Positions 37,990 through 47,405 of a DNA stretch of 64,000 nt are shown here, in pieces. This DNA comes from Bacterioplanoides sp. SCSIO 12839 (lineage in GTDB: Bacteria; Pseudomonadota; Gammaproteobacteria; Pseudomonadales; Oceanobacteraceae). A program made the translations under genes and the position numbers. The notes below the pieces were generated by a model that made no database searches, had not been told where the DNA came from, and was given only the letters and a program-made list of their open reading frames with translations. Each line of letters opens with the position of its first letter. The stretch's first letter is position 1. Where the stretch lies: assembly GCF_024397975.1 (NCBI RefSeq), contig NZ_CP073745.1:1824501-1888500 (forward strand). The letters run 5' to 3'.

Positions 37990-40167
37990 TTATTGGGCTG
38001 CACTGTCCGGTTTTGAATAATCACAGACCCCTTGGGGGAATATCGATTGCAGTTTTGTACGGTATTCTGCCGTGATGTTTAGCGGAGAATAAATTCCCGC
38101 GGTAATGGCGTCATCAATGCTGATGCGTTGGCAAAAAAGAATGGTAGCTGCGGCAGATTCTCCGGCGACCTGACGACTGCTGCGGAAAAATGGAAATCGC
38201 TGGGTGCAGTGGCCATCAGGCCGCTGATTCCATTCCCCATCCCATACGGAATGTCCGTTGGCAATAACTTGACCGTCCTTGTCAAAGCAACGATCGGTTG
38301 CCGTGGAGGGCTTCATGTTTTGTTTTGCGACAGATTCAACACTGTTGACTGAACCGGGTGATAGCCATTGTTCGATCGCTTCTAATGCCAGCCAATGGGC
38401 CTGCTTAAATGATTTGTCAGCGATCCAGATAGAATGATAGGCAGTCGATTGTCTGCTGGCATCCGACTTGTCGTGGTGGATGATGCGTTGTCGACTCGAT
38501 ATTGCAGACCAGGAGTGATGTATATCCAGTATGTCATCGCGATAACGGCGCACATCAATCAATGGCATATTCAATCGCCCGGTAAATATATGTCCGCCGT
38601 TGTATGCTCCTATGGCCGCACTATGACTACCCGGTATCCTGGGCGCAGAATTTAACGCTTTACCCTTATGGCTGAAATTTTCAGTTTGATAGGGTGAAAA
38701 GCTAAACAGTGACTTCTGTTGGCTCAGTAGCCAGAAGTTTTCTGGTTGTAATTCCTTTTGTGGTAACCAGCTGCCAATTTTCTGGTTTAAATCAAAAAAG
38801 TGCTCAGCGTTAATGTGCCCACGCTTCCAGGCTTGTAATCCATATTGAACCCCAACATTACTCCAGGGTATCTGAGCGTATCCATGTTCGTCGGTACCAT
38901 AAATAAACTGATTGTCTTGCCAATGACTCCAGTGCGTGTCGTTTAATACCTTGTCACTGTAGCGCGCATGATGACTGTTAAAACGTGGGTTGTTCACCAG
39001 TTGTACGGAGCCACGCCAGGCGTAGTTACACTCAGTAGCACCAGATCTTTTGGGGTGTTGGTTGAAACGCAGCCAATTGGTCAACCTTTCCAGCCATTCA
39101 CCACGAGGCGTGTAATTATTATTAAACGATAAGCCAGACACCCAGCTGCGATGTTGTGCTTTGTGCCAGAACGTTTTATCGGCAGCCAGATAATCAAAAT
39201 AATATTCCAGTAACGGGCAATCCAGACCATAAGTAATCTGGCTAACCATGTCAGGGTAGGCATCTACCGCAACGCCTGCTTGTAATAGTGTTGGGTTATT
39301 TTGAGATAATAAATACTGTTGCAATGCACCGCCGGAGTCTCCAAAACCAATGGTGTATTTCGGCTGGCCATAACGACGTATAAATTGCTGCTTCACTCTT
39401 AACGCGGTGTCTTCCTGCAGCGTTATATTGTAGTGGTTGTCGGTTTCATTACCGGTTGAAAACGCAATGGCATATCCCTTTTTTAACGCGGGTTTCATAT
39501 CACGGATGATTCGGTTTAGTCGTAATTTACCTTGTTGGTAGCCAATACCAATAGCGCCTTTAAAATGATAGATCAGTGCACCATTCCACTGCGAAAAGTC
39601 AGGGGCTTGTTCTGTGTCTTCGGAAGTTGTCGGAATCAGCAGGGCATAAATAAAACGATTGATGGTGCCGGTTTCGATGCGAATAAATAATTTTTCGTCT
39701 TTGAATTGTTTTAATTGCCAGCGTGTTGGCAGTGAACAGTCTTTACTGTAACCAATGACGGTTGACGTGATTTCTCCAGAAGAATTTTCCTGAAATACCG
39801 GAGTACCATAACCATCCTGATTATCCACGATTGGCTGGCCTAATCCTGATTCCAGCGACTGACATAAAAAAGGATATTGCTTAGGGCCAGAAAATAAGGA
39901 ATCAGATGGCCCGGTGTCACCATAGGTAATGGGAAAATTAAATACCTCCTCCGGGCGAGGTTGTTGCCAGGGAGGAGGGCCAGAAAAAGCTTCAATTTTT
40001 TTAGTGTGTGTGTGTTGCGGGAGTGACTCAACGATTGGATAGGGTGATGGAATGTTCAGCTTTTGTTGCAGGAAAAATTCAGCGATTAATACCGCTACTA
40101 ACACCGCCATGAAAGAACCCGATGAAATTACCAATAGCAATTTCATCGGGCTAGTGAATACTTTTTT
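37990..40167 (-). CDS. DUF6351-like secreted alpha/beta-hydrolase-type protein (copy 1)
   Basis: A protein of about 726 residues with one N-terminal membrane segment (LLLVISSGSFMAVLVAVLIA), so exported or anchored. The body resembles DUF6351 proteins: YPFLCQSLESGLGQPIVDNQ, VIGYSKDCSLPTRW, and a nucleophile-elbow-like GFGDSGGALQQYLLS. The last third is cysteine-containing (ATDRCFDKDGQVIANG and PQGVCDYSKP). The GTG start (40168-40170) overlaps the TGA of the upstream paralogue, so translation is probably coupled; an ATG at 40146 is an alternative. The substrate is unknown; an ester or polyphenol hydrolase is a guess from fold alone. Confidence 0.72.
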   Translation of the reverse strand, partial: KKVFTSPMKLLLVISSGSFMAVLVAVLIAEFFLQQKLNIPSPYPIVESLPQHTHTKKIEAFSGPPPWQQPRPEEVFNFPITYGDTGPSDSLFSGPKQYPFLCQSLESGLGQPIVDNQDGYGTPVFQENSSGEITSTVIGYSKDCSLPTRWQLKQFKDEKLFIRIETGTINRFIYALLIPTTSEDTEQAPDFSQWNGALIYHFKGAIGIGYQQGKLRLNRIIRDMKPALKKGYAIAFSTGNETDNHYNITLQEDTALRVKQQFIRRYGQPKYTIGFGDSGGALQQYLLSQNNPTLLQAGVAVDAYPDMVSQITYGLDCPLLEYYFDYLAADKTFWHKAQHRSWVSGLSFNNNYTPRGEWLERLTNWLRFNQHPKRSGATECNYAWRGSVQLVNNPRFNSHHARYSDKVLNDTHWSHWQDNQFIYGTDEHGYAQIPWSNVGVQYGLQAWKRGHINAEHFFDLNQKIGSWLPQKELQPENFWLLSQQKSLFSFSPYQTENFSHKGKALNSAPRIPGSHSAAIGAYNGGHIFTGRLNMPLIDVRRYRDDILDIHHSWSAISSRQRIIHHDKSDASRQSTAYHSIWIADKSFKQAHWLALEAIEQWLSPGSVNSVESVAKQNMKPSTATDRCFDKDGQVIANGHSVWDGEWNQRPDGHCTQRFPFFRSSRQVAGESAAATILFCQRISIDDAITAGIYSPLNITAEYRTKLQSIFPQGVCDYSKPDSAAQ

Positions 40168-42335
40168 CACGGTTTTGCCTGATCTGGCTGAGAATAATCA
40201 CACACGCCGGTCGGAAAAATTTGCTGTAATTGCTGGCGGTAAGGGGTCATATCCAACGGTTGGTACATGCCTTTGGCTAATGCTTCGACAACCGGGATTT
40301 TCTGACAATGCAGCGTATAGCCGCTAATGGCATCTCCAGCGACATTACGACTGCTTTGGTAAAACGGCATTTGCTGCTGGCAGCTACCGTTTGGTTTGTT
40401 ATTCCAGTGGCCATTCCAGACGTCACTGCCACTGGCAATCAACGAGCCGTCTGCGGCAAAACAACTGTCTTCGGCGGAGTCTGGAGGTGCAGCACGGCTA
40501 AGCCATTCGTCCATGCTGTCGAGAGCCATCCACATCGGATTAAAGCCGGGTTTGCTCATCCAGATAACGTGATTACTGGCGGGGTAGCCAGCCTCTATGA
40601 TGCGCTGACGAATGGCACCACTGGCAAACCCGTGGTGAATATCGAGTTGATGATCAAGGTACTGGCGTACATCGATCAGAGGTGTGTTCAGTTTGCCATG
40701 AAACACCATGCCAGATTGGTAAGCGGCTTTGGCGGCGGCCAGGTTACCTTCATAACGTGGTGCCAGATTACGCACTTTGCCGTTGTGACTCATATTATGT
40801 TCGCCATAAGGACTGAAGCGTGACAAATCGCTGTCCATGCTGCGATACCAATAGTGTTCCTGCTTCATCTCTGATGCCGGTTTCCAGCTTCCGATACGGC
40901 TGTTGAGTTCGAGGAATTGTTCGATACTGATAGTGTTTTGTTTCAGTGCTGCCAAGCCGTACTGAACACCCGCGTTACTCCACAGCGATGGGGCATGGCC
41001 ATTGTCATCAGTGCCGTAAATATGGGCGTTTTCCTGCCAGTGAGTCCATTGCGTTACGCTGCGAACGGCTTCACTGAAACGATGCATGTCGGTATGAAAG
41101 TTCGGGTTGTTAATCATCGCAACTGAGCCGCGCCAGCCGGCATTACATTCAGAGCCGGGAGCTTGTTGTTGCGGCCAGTTCAACTTTATCGCCTGAGCAA
41201 AACGATGCAATCCCGCCAGCATGGGTGACTTATGGTAATTGTTGCTCAGCCCCATGACCGCCTGACGGTTATCCGGATTGCGCCAAAACACCTTGTCGCT
41301 GGCGAGATGATCAAAATAGTACTCGAGTAATTCGCAATCCAGGGTGTAGGGCAGTTGTGTCACCATGTCCGGGTAGGCAACCACGGCAACAGAGCCATCA
41401 AGAATACCCGGGTGATTTTGTGATAATAAGAACTGCTGAATCGCGCCACCTGAGCCACCAAAGCCGATGGTGAATTGTGGTTCGCCATAACGACTGACAA
41501 ACTGATGTTTGAGCCTGAGAGCAGTGTCTTCCTGAAGCTGAATGTTGTAGGTGTTGTCGGTTTCTGTGGCGCTTGAAAAGATCACGGCGTAACCCTTCTC
41601 CAGCGCGTAACGCATGTCTTTTGCCATGCGGTGCATACGCATTTTCCCCTGCTGAAAGCCGATGCTGATGCCCCCTCTGAAGTAATAAACCACTTTGCCA
41701 TTCCAGCGAGACAGATCCGGTTTATCAATGTGGTCGGCAAAACTGGTGGGTAGCAAGATGCTGTACAGATGGCGATTAATGGTGCCGCTTTCGGCGCGGA
41801 TTAACAGGTGAACATCTCTGGGAATGCCTAAATGATGATCGTCCTGACGACGTGGATGGCGATGGTCTTTTTCCCGGAAATAGAGGTAGTGATGGCGTGT
41901 TGGTAGCAGGCAATCTTTGCTGTAGCCAATGACCTGGTTGGTACGTTTTCCGGATAACGTGCTGGCAAAGACCGGCACGCCCCAACCATGATGATTGTCG
42001 ATCAGCGGTTGGCCCAGGCGTGAATCCTCCGTTTGGCATAAAAACGGGTATTTTTCGCTCTGAGCAAACAAAGGTTCACTGGGTCCAACTTCGCCATATT
42101 GAATCGGAAATGAGAACGTTTCATCGGGTCTGGCGGAATCGGCCGGGTGATGAGCCGAATAGGGCGGGCGGTTTGGGGTAACAGAGCCGGGAGGTAAGCC
42201 CACCACCTGAGGGTAGTCGGTGATCAGCCCAAGCTTGGGCAAAATACCCTGAACATAGGCTGAGGCAGCGCCCAGGATCAGGGTTAACAGCAGAACCAAC
42301 AGCAGGCTTAGCGCAAATCCGGGACGTTTCGTCAC
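40167..42335 (-). CDS. DUF6351-like secreted alpha/beta-hydrolase-type protein (copy 2)
   Basis: A 722-residue paralogue of the downstream gene, colinear over nearly its full length. It has an N-terminal membrane segment (FALSLLLVLLLTLILGAASA), YPFLCQTEDSRLGQPLIDNH, QVIGYSKDCLLPTRHHYLYF, the elbow GFGGSGGAIQQFLLSQN and the end PTGVCDYSQPDQ. Compared with copy 1 it has an extra His/Arg/Asp-rich loop (about residues 158-172). The GTG start is preceded by a perfect AGGAGG six bases away. The family assignment is from memory of DUF6351 motifs. Confidence 0.75.
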   Translation of the reverse strand: MTKRPGFALSLLLVLLLTLILGAASAYVQGILPKLGLITDYPQVVGLPPGSVTPNRPPYSAHHPADSARPDETFSFPIQYGEVGPSEPLFAQSEKYPFLCQTEDSRLGQPLIDNHHGWGVPVFASTLSGKRTNQVIGYSKDCLLPTRHHYLYFREKDHRHPRRQDDHHLGIPRDVHLLIRAESGTINRHLYSILLPTSFADHIDKPDLSRWNGKVVYYFRGGISIGFQQGKMRMHRMAKDMRYALEKGYAVIFSSATETDNTYNIQLQEDTALRLKHQFVSRYGEPQFTIGFGGSGGAIQQFLLSQNHPGILDGSVAVVAYPDMVTQLPYTLDCELLEYYFDHLASDKVFWRNPDNRQAVMGLSNNYHKSPMLAGLHRFAQAIKLNWPQQQAPGSECNAGWRGSVAMINNPNFHTDMHRFSEAVRSVTQWTHWQENAHIYGTDDNGHAPSLWSNAGVQYGLAALKQNTISIEQFLELNSRIGSWKPASEMKQEHYWYRSMDSDLSRFSPYGEHNMSHNGKVRNLAPRYEGNLAAAKAAYQSGMVFHGKLNTPLIDVRQYLDHQLDIHHGFASGAIRQRIIEAGYPASNHVIWMSKPGFNPMWMALDSMDEWLSRAAPPDSAEDSCFAADGSLIASGSDVWNGHWNNKPNGSCQQQMPFYQSSRNVAGDAISGYTLHCQKIPVVEALAKGMYQPLDMTPYRQQLQQIFPTGVCDYSQPDQAKP

Positions 42336-42406
42336 AGGCTTCCTCCTATTCGCTTACTCTTTGTTCAGAATAGCCAAGAATTGGAGGAAGTGTTGATTGA
42401 TTCTGG

Positions 42407-42919
42407 CTATTGAGAGATTTCAGCAGCCTGTGATGGTGCTTGCCAGGCCTGAGTATTGTGCAGTGGCACGGTACTCAGGCTGTGTTTGTAACTGCCGTTA
42501 ATTTCTTTGGTGGAGTAGGTCACATACATCAGTGTTTGTGAGCTGGCATCAAAGATACGGCGGGTTTTAAGTGTTTTTAATAAAACACTTTTGGACTTGC
42601 GAAAAATAACTTCACCAGAAGCCGAACGATCAATCTGAGCAATCATATTGGCGGTAATTGGCCCGGTCTGACGACAGGAAATCGAGGCATCACTGGGGTC
42701 CGAAAAATCCAGGTCGGCCTCAATGCTGGCAACATGACAGGTCACCCCGGTGACGACCGGGTCCTGCAGCACATTGATCTTGATATCTTTGGTGGTGAAC
42801 AGTCCGAGGGAAACATCGCCCACCTCAGACTTGTCACAGCCGCTCATTAACAAGGATGTTGTTACCAATGCCAACACTGACGTTGCCAGTTGTGCAAGGC
42901 GCCCGTTATTCCGTTTCAT
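42407..42919 (-). CDS. creA: CreA family lipoprotein
   Basis: A 170-residue CreA-family protein. The signal peptide ends in a lipobox (LLMSGC), so this version is a lipoprotein, while E. coli CreA has a plain signal peptide. Family motifs are DPVVTGVTCHVASIEADLDF, DASISCRQTGPI, RIFDASSQTLMYVTYSTKEI and the end region SLSTVPLHNTQAW. The two conserved cysteines (VTC and ISC) probably pair. Function is unknown in any organism. It lies between the DUF6351 pair and trhO on the same strand. Confidence 0.88.
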   Translation of the reverse strand: MKRNNGRLAQLATSVLALVTTSLLMSGCDKSEVGDVSLGLFTTKDIKINVLQDPVVTGVTCHVASIEADLDFSDPSDASISCRQTGPITANMIAQIDRSASGEVIFRKSKSVLLKTLKTRRIFDASSQTLMYVTYSTKEINGSYKHSLSTVPLHNTQAWQAPSQAAEISQ

Positions 42920-42964
42920 CCGTTTTTCTGCTCCATGTTCGTTCCAGTGAAAAATCAGACCGTT

Positions 42965-43981
42965 TTATTGGCTGTTCAGCTTACGCTGTTGTTCTTTCAG
43001 CGCCAGCTTTTCTTTGCGACGCTGATCAATCACTTGCTGTAAATCAGTACCCAGGTGATCTTCACCGCGCTGCTTCGCCAGTTGCATCTGACGTTCACGC
43101 TGTTCAAAGCGGGCGCGTTGCTCTTCAGAGTATTCGTCAAAGCAGTGATGACAACTCACACCCGGGGTGTATCTTTCTGATTGCTTATCGGTTTCAGTAA
43201 TCGGGCGGCGACAGGCGTGGCATTGGTCATAGCTGCCTTTTTCCAGCTGATGATCAACGGTTACCCGGTTATCAAAAACGAAACATTCGCCTTCCCACAT
43301 CGACTCTTCAGCCGGAACGTCTTCCAGATATTTCAGAATGCCGCCTTCCAGGTGATACACCTCTTCGAAGCCTTGTTCTTTCATATAAGCGGTCGATTTT
43401 TCACAGCGAATACCACCGGTACAGAACATGGCCACTTTTTTCTGTTTGTTCGGGTCCATATTGTCTTTCACGTATTGAGGGAATTCGCGGAAGGTTTTGG
43501 TATTCGGGTCAACTGCCCCTTTGAAGGTGCCCACTTCCACTTCATAGTCGTTGCGGGTATCCACCAACACTACATCCGGGTCTGAAATCAGCGCATTCCA
43601 GTCCTGAGGTTTGACATAGGTGCCAACCACTTGTTTTGGGTCAATGCCTTCCACACCCATGGTGACGATTTCTTTTTTCAATTTGACCTTTGTGCGGTAA
43701 AACGGATTGCTTTCATCGTAGGATTCTTTGTAAACAATCCCGGCTAAGCGCTCATCCTGTTGCAACCACGCCAGTAAGGCATCGATGCCAGGGCGAGAGC
43801 CGGCAACCGTGCCGTTAATGCCTTCGCTGGCGAGCAATAATGTACCTTTAACGTCGTGTTGTAGCATCACGTCCAGTAATGGCTGGCGTAATGCCTCGAA
43901 GTTGTTGAGGGTGACAAATTTGTACATGGCGCAGACAACCACAGGCGTGTTGTCGGTTTGAGAAGAAACAGTCATTTTCAT
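42965..43981 (-). CDS. trhO: tRNA uridine(34) hydroxylase TrhO (rhodanese family)
   Basis: A 338-residue YceA/TrhO protein that hydroxylates U34 of certain tRNAs. It shows the N-terminal UPF0176 domain ([20 protein letters not shown]), the rhodanese domain with the active-site cysteine in [20 protein letters not shown], and a C-terminal Cys-rich element ([10 protein letters not shown], then GVSCHHC) followed by a charged helix. Two methionines start the protein (43981 and 43975), each with the same AAGG upstream, so the start is uncertain by two residues. Confidence 0.93.
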   Translation of the reverse strand: MKMTVSSQTDNTPVVVCAMYKFVTLNNFEALRQPLLDVMLQHDVKGTLLLASEGINGTVAGSRPGIDALLAWLQQDERLAGIVYKESYDESNPFYRTKVKLKKEIVTMGVEGIDPKQVVGTYVKPQDWNALISDPDVVLVDTRNDYEVEVGTFKGAVDPNTKTFREFPQYVKDNMDPNKQKKVAMFCTGGIRCEKSTAYMKEQGFEEVYHLEGGILKYLEDVPAEESMWEGECFVFDNRVTVDHQLEKGSYDQCHACRRPITETDKQSERYTPGVSCHHCFDEYSEEQRARFEQRERQMQLAKQRGEDHLGTDLQQVIDQRRKEKLALKEQQRKLNSQ

Positions 43982-44120
43982 TTACCTTGCTGGCCGGAGC
44001 GTAAATCCGGTGCTTGTATTCGACCCAATAATATCGGGTTGTTTTTGTGAGGGCGCGGATTATAGCGGGGTGTTAATGCGATAACACCCGATGAAAAGTA
44101 AGGTTTATTGAGGTGGGAGC

Positions 44121-44354
44121 TTACTGCGGATTGTAAATATAGGCTTCGGTTTTGTGTGGGTCTTTCATGTCATCCATCTCTGGCTCTCGTTCGGCACGCA
44201 ACGCGACCCAGCCTGCGACATCTTCGCGCCATTCTTCTACCGGACGAATTAAGGGGGCCGCCAGTATCTTGGCTTCGGTGCCACGGGTAGCAAACACCAG
44301 GTATTCATTCACTTTATAGGCTTTTAATGGCTGTGGCGCTTGAGGCACGAGCAT
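44121..44354 (-). CDS. Small hypothetical protein
   Basis: A 77-residue protein that I do not recognise. AGGAG stands two bases before the ATG. The composition looks protein-like (KAYKVNEYLVFATRGTEAKI, EEWREDVAGWVALRAEREPE) with no membrane segment or signal. It lies upstream of trhO on the same strand with 139 bases between them, and a GGGTGTTA/TAACACCC hairpin (44068-44089) separates the two. Likely real, function unknown. Confidence 0.55.
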   Translation of the reverse strand: MLVPQAPQPLKAYKVNEYLVFATRGTEAKILAAPLIRPVEEWREDVAGWVALRAEREPEMDDMKDPHKTEAYIYNPQ

Positions 44355-44547
44355 GGCTCCTGATCTGAATTAAAACGTATGACAGGGCGGGTTATACCAG
44401 CCTTATTAACGCAGGTATAGCTCAGGGCTATATGTCGGTTTGGGTCAAATTAATAAAAAAGTCATAAAAATGTAACATTGCGTGAGCTAATACGTTAAAG
44501 TTCGTATCTCTAAACAGGAATAATTATCAAACAAGAGGCCGGAGCCC

Positions 44548-46272
44548 ATGAAACGTTTTAACCACGCGGTACTGGTTAAATCCGCTTTGACGACATCTAT
44601 TCTGTGTGCGTCGATGATGGCGGGTGCGATGTCCAATACCCCTGAAGCCCTCGATACCGACGTTGTTCTCACCAACAGCACTTTAGATACGTTAACTGTG
44701 ACCCTGCAGGGCGATGCACGGGTAGAGGCCGTTGCCAGTGAAATACCGCCATTAGCGACACGTACAGTGGCCAGATTAGGTCGCGATAGCGACAGCAATA
44801 CCGATTTGGATATTCGCTTATCCGCAGCGGATTACAGTTTCACGCTGACACAACAAACTCAGGGTACCGATCTGAGTTTTGCGGCCCAGTCGAGTGACTG
44901 GCAAGTGGCACAACAAAGCGACGAAGACATTCACCGTTTTAGTGTTAACCTTGCCTCCGCCGATGCGCAGTTAGCCGTTAAAGGAACCGATCTGGATGAC
45001 GGCGGTTCACTTCAGTACGCCATTCAACCGCAACAGCAAAAACCAGCGCCAGGAGATGCGGGTGACTTCAGTGTTCTGAGCTACAACATCTGGGCGACTA
45101 CCATTTTTGGCTCAAAAGAAGTGAGCACGCGCCTGCAACAAATGCCGGAAGTGATGGCTGGCTACGATGTATTGGTTTTGACCGAGGCCTTTGATCTGGC
45201 TCCCAGTAATACCTTGCTGAGCACTTTGCGTGATGAGTACCCGTACCAGACCGGGGACATTTTTAAAGGCGGTAAGTTACTGCAATCCGGCACGCGCATT
45301 GTGTCACGCTGGCCAGTTGAAGTAGAAGATGCTGAGGTTTTTGATGAGTGTAATGCAATCCAGTGTGCGGCTACGCGCGGTGTGATTTACGCCAAAATTC
45401 AGAAACAGGGCAAGGTTTACCACGTCTTTGCGACTCACACCCAATCATCGGACGACGATGACAATCGTAATGCCCGTAAAGCTCAGCTGCAGCAAATGGG
45501 GGATTATATCCGTAGCCTGAATCTGCCTGCCGATGAGCCAGTGATCATGGCCGGTGACTTTAACGTTAATAAAATTGGTCTGCCGGAAGATCGTGACTTT
45601 ATGGAAGCAGTCCTGGATGCCCAGGAGCCTCAGAATAAGGGTCATAATCTGACCTTTGATTCCAATACCAATCACTGGGCAGAAGCACCTTACCTGGAGT
45701 ATCTGGATTACACCTTGTTTGGCCGCAATAATCAGCAGCCAGAGTCGGCATCACAAACCATCATTGCGCCACGCTCAACCGTTGATGCGTTATGGGGCCA
45801 GTGGGATCTTTCAGATCACTATGCGGCGGTTGGTGAATTCCACTTTGATGCAAGCGGTGTCGAGCGTGCGCCATTCCCATACTTTGGTGATGTGGTGCAC
45901 CTGCGCACTCACAACGGCCATTACATGCGCGCCATGAGTGGTGGCGGCAGCTTTATCTCGGCAGGTTCTGATGACATTGGTACCTGGGAGAGCTTTGTAT
46001 TAGAACAAACAGAAAACGGTAAAGTATTGCTGCGTGCACGTGATGGTCACTACGTTGAGTTGGATTCTTACCTGGTTGGCACGCTGAAGGCGACTAACCA
46101 CGACAAAGGTGCAGCAGCACAGTTTGAGCTGGTGGATCGTGGTAACGGCAAAATTGCGCTAAAAGCAGACAACGGTAAGTTCTTACGTGCCGACTTTGCG
46201 GGTGGTGTGGGTTTAAGTGCTGGTGCTTCTGTTGCGGATGATTGGGAAACCTTTGAACTGGTACGTCCATAG
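44548..46272 (+). CDS. Secreted sphingomyelinase C-type phosphodiesterase with C-terminal beta-trefoil
   Basis: A 574-residue exported enzyme: signal peptide (about residues 1-28), an unassigned N-terminal beta-rich part (30-165), then an EEP-fold phosphodiesterase of the bacterial neutral sphingomyelinase/hemolysin group. Catalytic segments are VLSYNIWATTIFGSKEVSTR (metal-site Asn), VLVLTEAFDL (metal-site Glu), YHVFATHTQSSDDDDN, MAGDFNVNK and WDLSDHYAAVGEF. The last 125 residues have three similar units (VHLRTHNGHYMRA, LLRARDGHYVELD, ALKADNGKFLRAD), a fascin-like beta-trefoil. Expected to cleave sphingomyelin or related phospholipids outside the cell. Confidence 0.85.
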   Translation: MKRFNHAVLVKSALTTSILCASMMAGAMSNTPEALDTDVVLTNSTLDTLTVTLQGDARVEAVASEIPPLATRTVARLGRDSDSNTDLDIRLSAADYSFTLTQQTQGTDLSFAAQSSDWQVAQQSDEDIHRFSVNLASADAQLAVKGTDLDDGGSLQYAIQPQQQKPAPGDAGDFSVLSYNIWATTIFGSKEVSTRLQQMPEVMAGYDVLVLTEAFDLAPSNTLLSTLRDEYPYQTGDIFKGGKLLQSGTRIVSRWPVEVEDAEVFDECNAIQCAATRGVIYAKIQKQGKVYHVFATHTQSSDDDDNRNARKAQLQQMGDYIRSLNLPADEPVIMAGDFNVNKIGLPEDRDFMEAVLDAQEPQNKGHNLTFDSNTNHWAEAPYLEYLDYTLFGRNNQQPESASQTIIAPRSTVDALWGQWDLSDHYAAVGEFHFDASGVERAPFPYFGDVVHLRTHNGHYMRAMSGGGSFISAGSDDIGTWESFVLEQTENGKVLLRARDGHYVELDSYLVGTLKATNHDKGAAAQFELVDRGNGKIALKADNGKFLRADFAGGVGLSAGASVADDWETFELVRP

Positions 46273-46323
46273 TTGTGAATGAGATCAGTCTGTGTGTGTT
46301 CACCGGGCTGATGAATCATTAAT

Positions 46324-46378
46324 AAAAAAAGCTTCCCCGGTGTCGCTAGTTTAGCGTCGTCAGGGAAGCTTTTTTTAT
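46324..46378. terminator. Bidirectional terminator between sphingomyelinase and SDR genes
   Basis: The outer stem AAAAAAAGCTTCCC (46324-46337) pairs with GGGAAGCTTTTTTT (46363-46376), with an inner stem CGCTA/TAGCG (46344-46348, 46352-46356). T tracts exist on both strands, suiting the convergent genes either side. Confidence 0.9.
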
Positions 46379-46399
46379 GCGTGCCAGATGGGCGAGTCG

Positions 46400-47179
46400 T
46401 TATTTCGATGAGCTCATCACCATCGCCGTAATCGGGAGAAATACCTTTCGGGGAGTTATGTTTTCACTGATGGCCATGGCCTTATTCAACCAGCCATGAA
46501 CCACACGGCGTTTGCCTTTTAAGGTGGCGTTAACCGCTTGTTCGGCCACGGTTTTGGCGGACATCAGGCCAATACGATGGAACATACCAATTTTGTCAGA
46601 GCCTGCATGTTGGTGAAATTCGGACTCGGTTGGGCCGGGGCAGCTGGCGGTGACGATTACACCCTTTGATTTATTTTCCTGCCACAGTGACTCCGACAAG
46701 GCTTGCACAAAATTTTTGCTGGCATGATACAGCGCCAGATTAGGGCCGGGCATCAGCCCGGAAACCGAAGAAATATTAAGAATATAGCCGTGGCGTTGTT
46801 GCTGCATAGCGGGCAAATAATCAGCAATCAGCGCCGTTAACGCCGTGCAATTTAAGTCGATGGTGCGTTGATAGTCGACCATGTCGGTTTGCTCGAACTG
46901 ACCGACCTGACCAATGCCGGCATTATTCACCAGAAACTCCGGGCTGATATTGAGGCTTTGTAATCTGGCCTTTAACTCAGCGCGAGAGTCCGGTTGCGAA
47001 ATATCTGCAGCGACTACCTCCGTTTTGATACCGAACTGAGAGGATAGTTCAGACGCTAATTCTGCCAACAAATGTTCGCGCCGTGCCACCAAAATCAGAT
47101 TGTATTGTCGCATTGCCAGTGATTTTGCGATTTCTGCACCGATGCCCGAGGAAGCACCGGTAATTAACGCCCAGCCCAT
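46400..47179 (-). CDS. Short-chain dehydrogenase/reductase
   Basis: A 259-residue classical SDR. It has the cofactor motif ITGASSGIGAEIAKSL, the RR-like segment VARREHLL favouring NADPH, VNNAGIGQVGQFEQTD, the catalytic serine in ILNISSVSGLMPGPNLA and the tyrosine-lysine pair YHASKNFVQALSESL. The extended C-terminus (AVNATLKGKRRVVHGWLNKA) is typical of the DltE/YqjQ-like subgroup. Substrate is not predictable. It converges on the sphingomyelinase gene. Confidence 0.9.
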   Translation of the reverse strand: MGWALITGASSGIGAEIAKSLAMRQYNLILVARREHLLAELASELSSQFGIKTEVVAADISQPDSRAELKARLQSLNISPEFLVNNAGIGQVGQFEQTDMVDYQRTIDLNCTALTALIADYLPAMQQQRHGYILNISSVSGLMPGPNLALYHASKNFVQALSESLWQENKSKGVIVTASCPGPTESEFHQHAGSDKIGMFHRIGLMSAKTVAEQAVNATLKGKRRVVHGWLNKAMAISENITPRKVFLPITAMVMSSSK

Positions 47180-47405
47180 AGTTTGCCCCTAACTGTATTT
47201 ATTATTAGTGATCGAATTGTGCCGTGAATGACCAGCGCAGCACAGGTTATTTAACGTCGCTTTCGATGCTTTAGTCGTGTAATCAAAATGGGGTAAGCAG
47301 GAGCTGCTTGCCATTCGTGATAAATAGGCGTCTAATTTGTGCGCTTATTTCATCGCCTCGCAATGGGGTGACTTTTCCCGCTTTTATTTCAGATTAAGAA
47401 GACTC

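Noticed and set aside
37990-42335. Tandem paralogues as a recent assembly duplication
   Set aside because: The two genes differ throughout in sequence and by an inserted loop, so they are old diverged duplicates.
44068-44089. Hairpin before trhO as an intrinsic terminator
   Set aside because: No T tract follows on either strand; kept only as a structural note.
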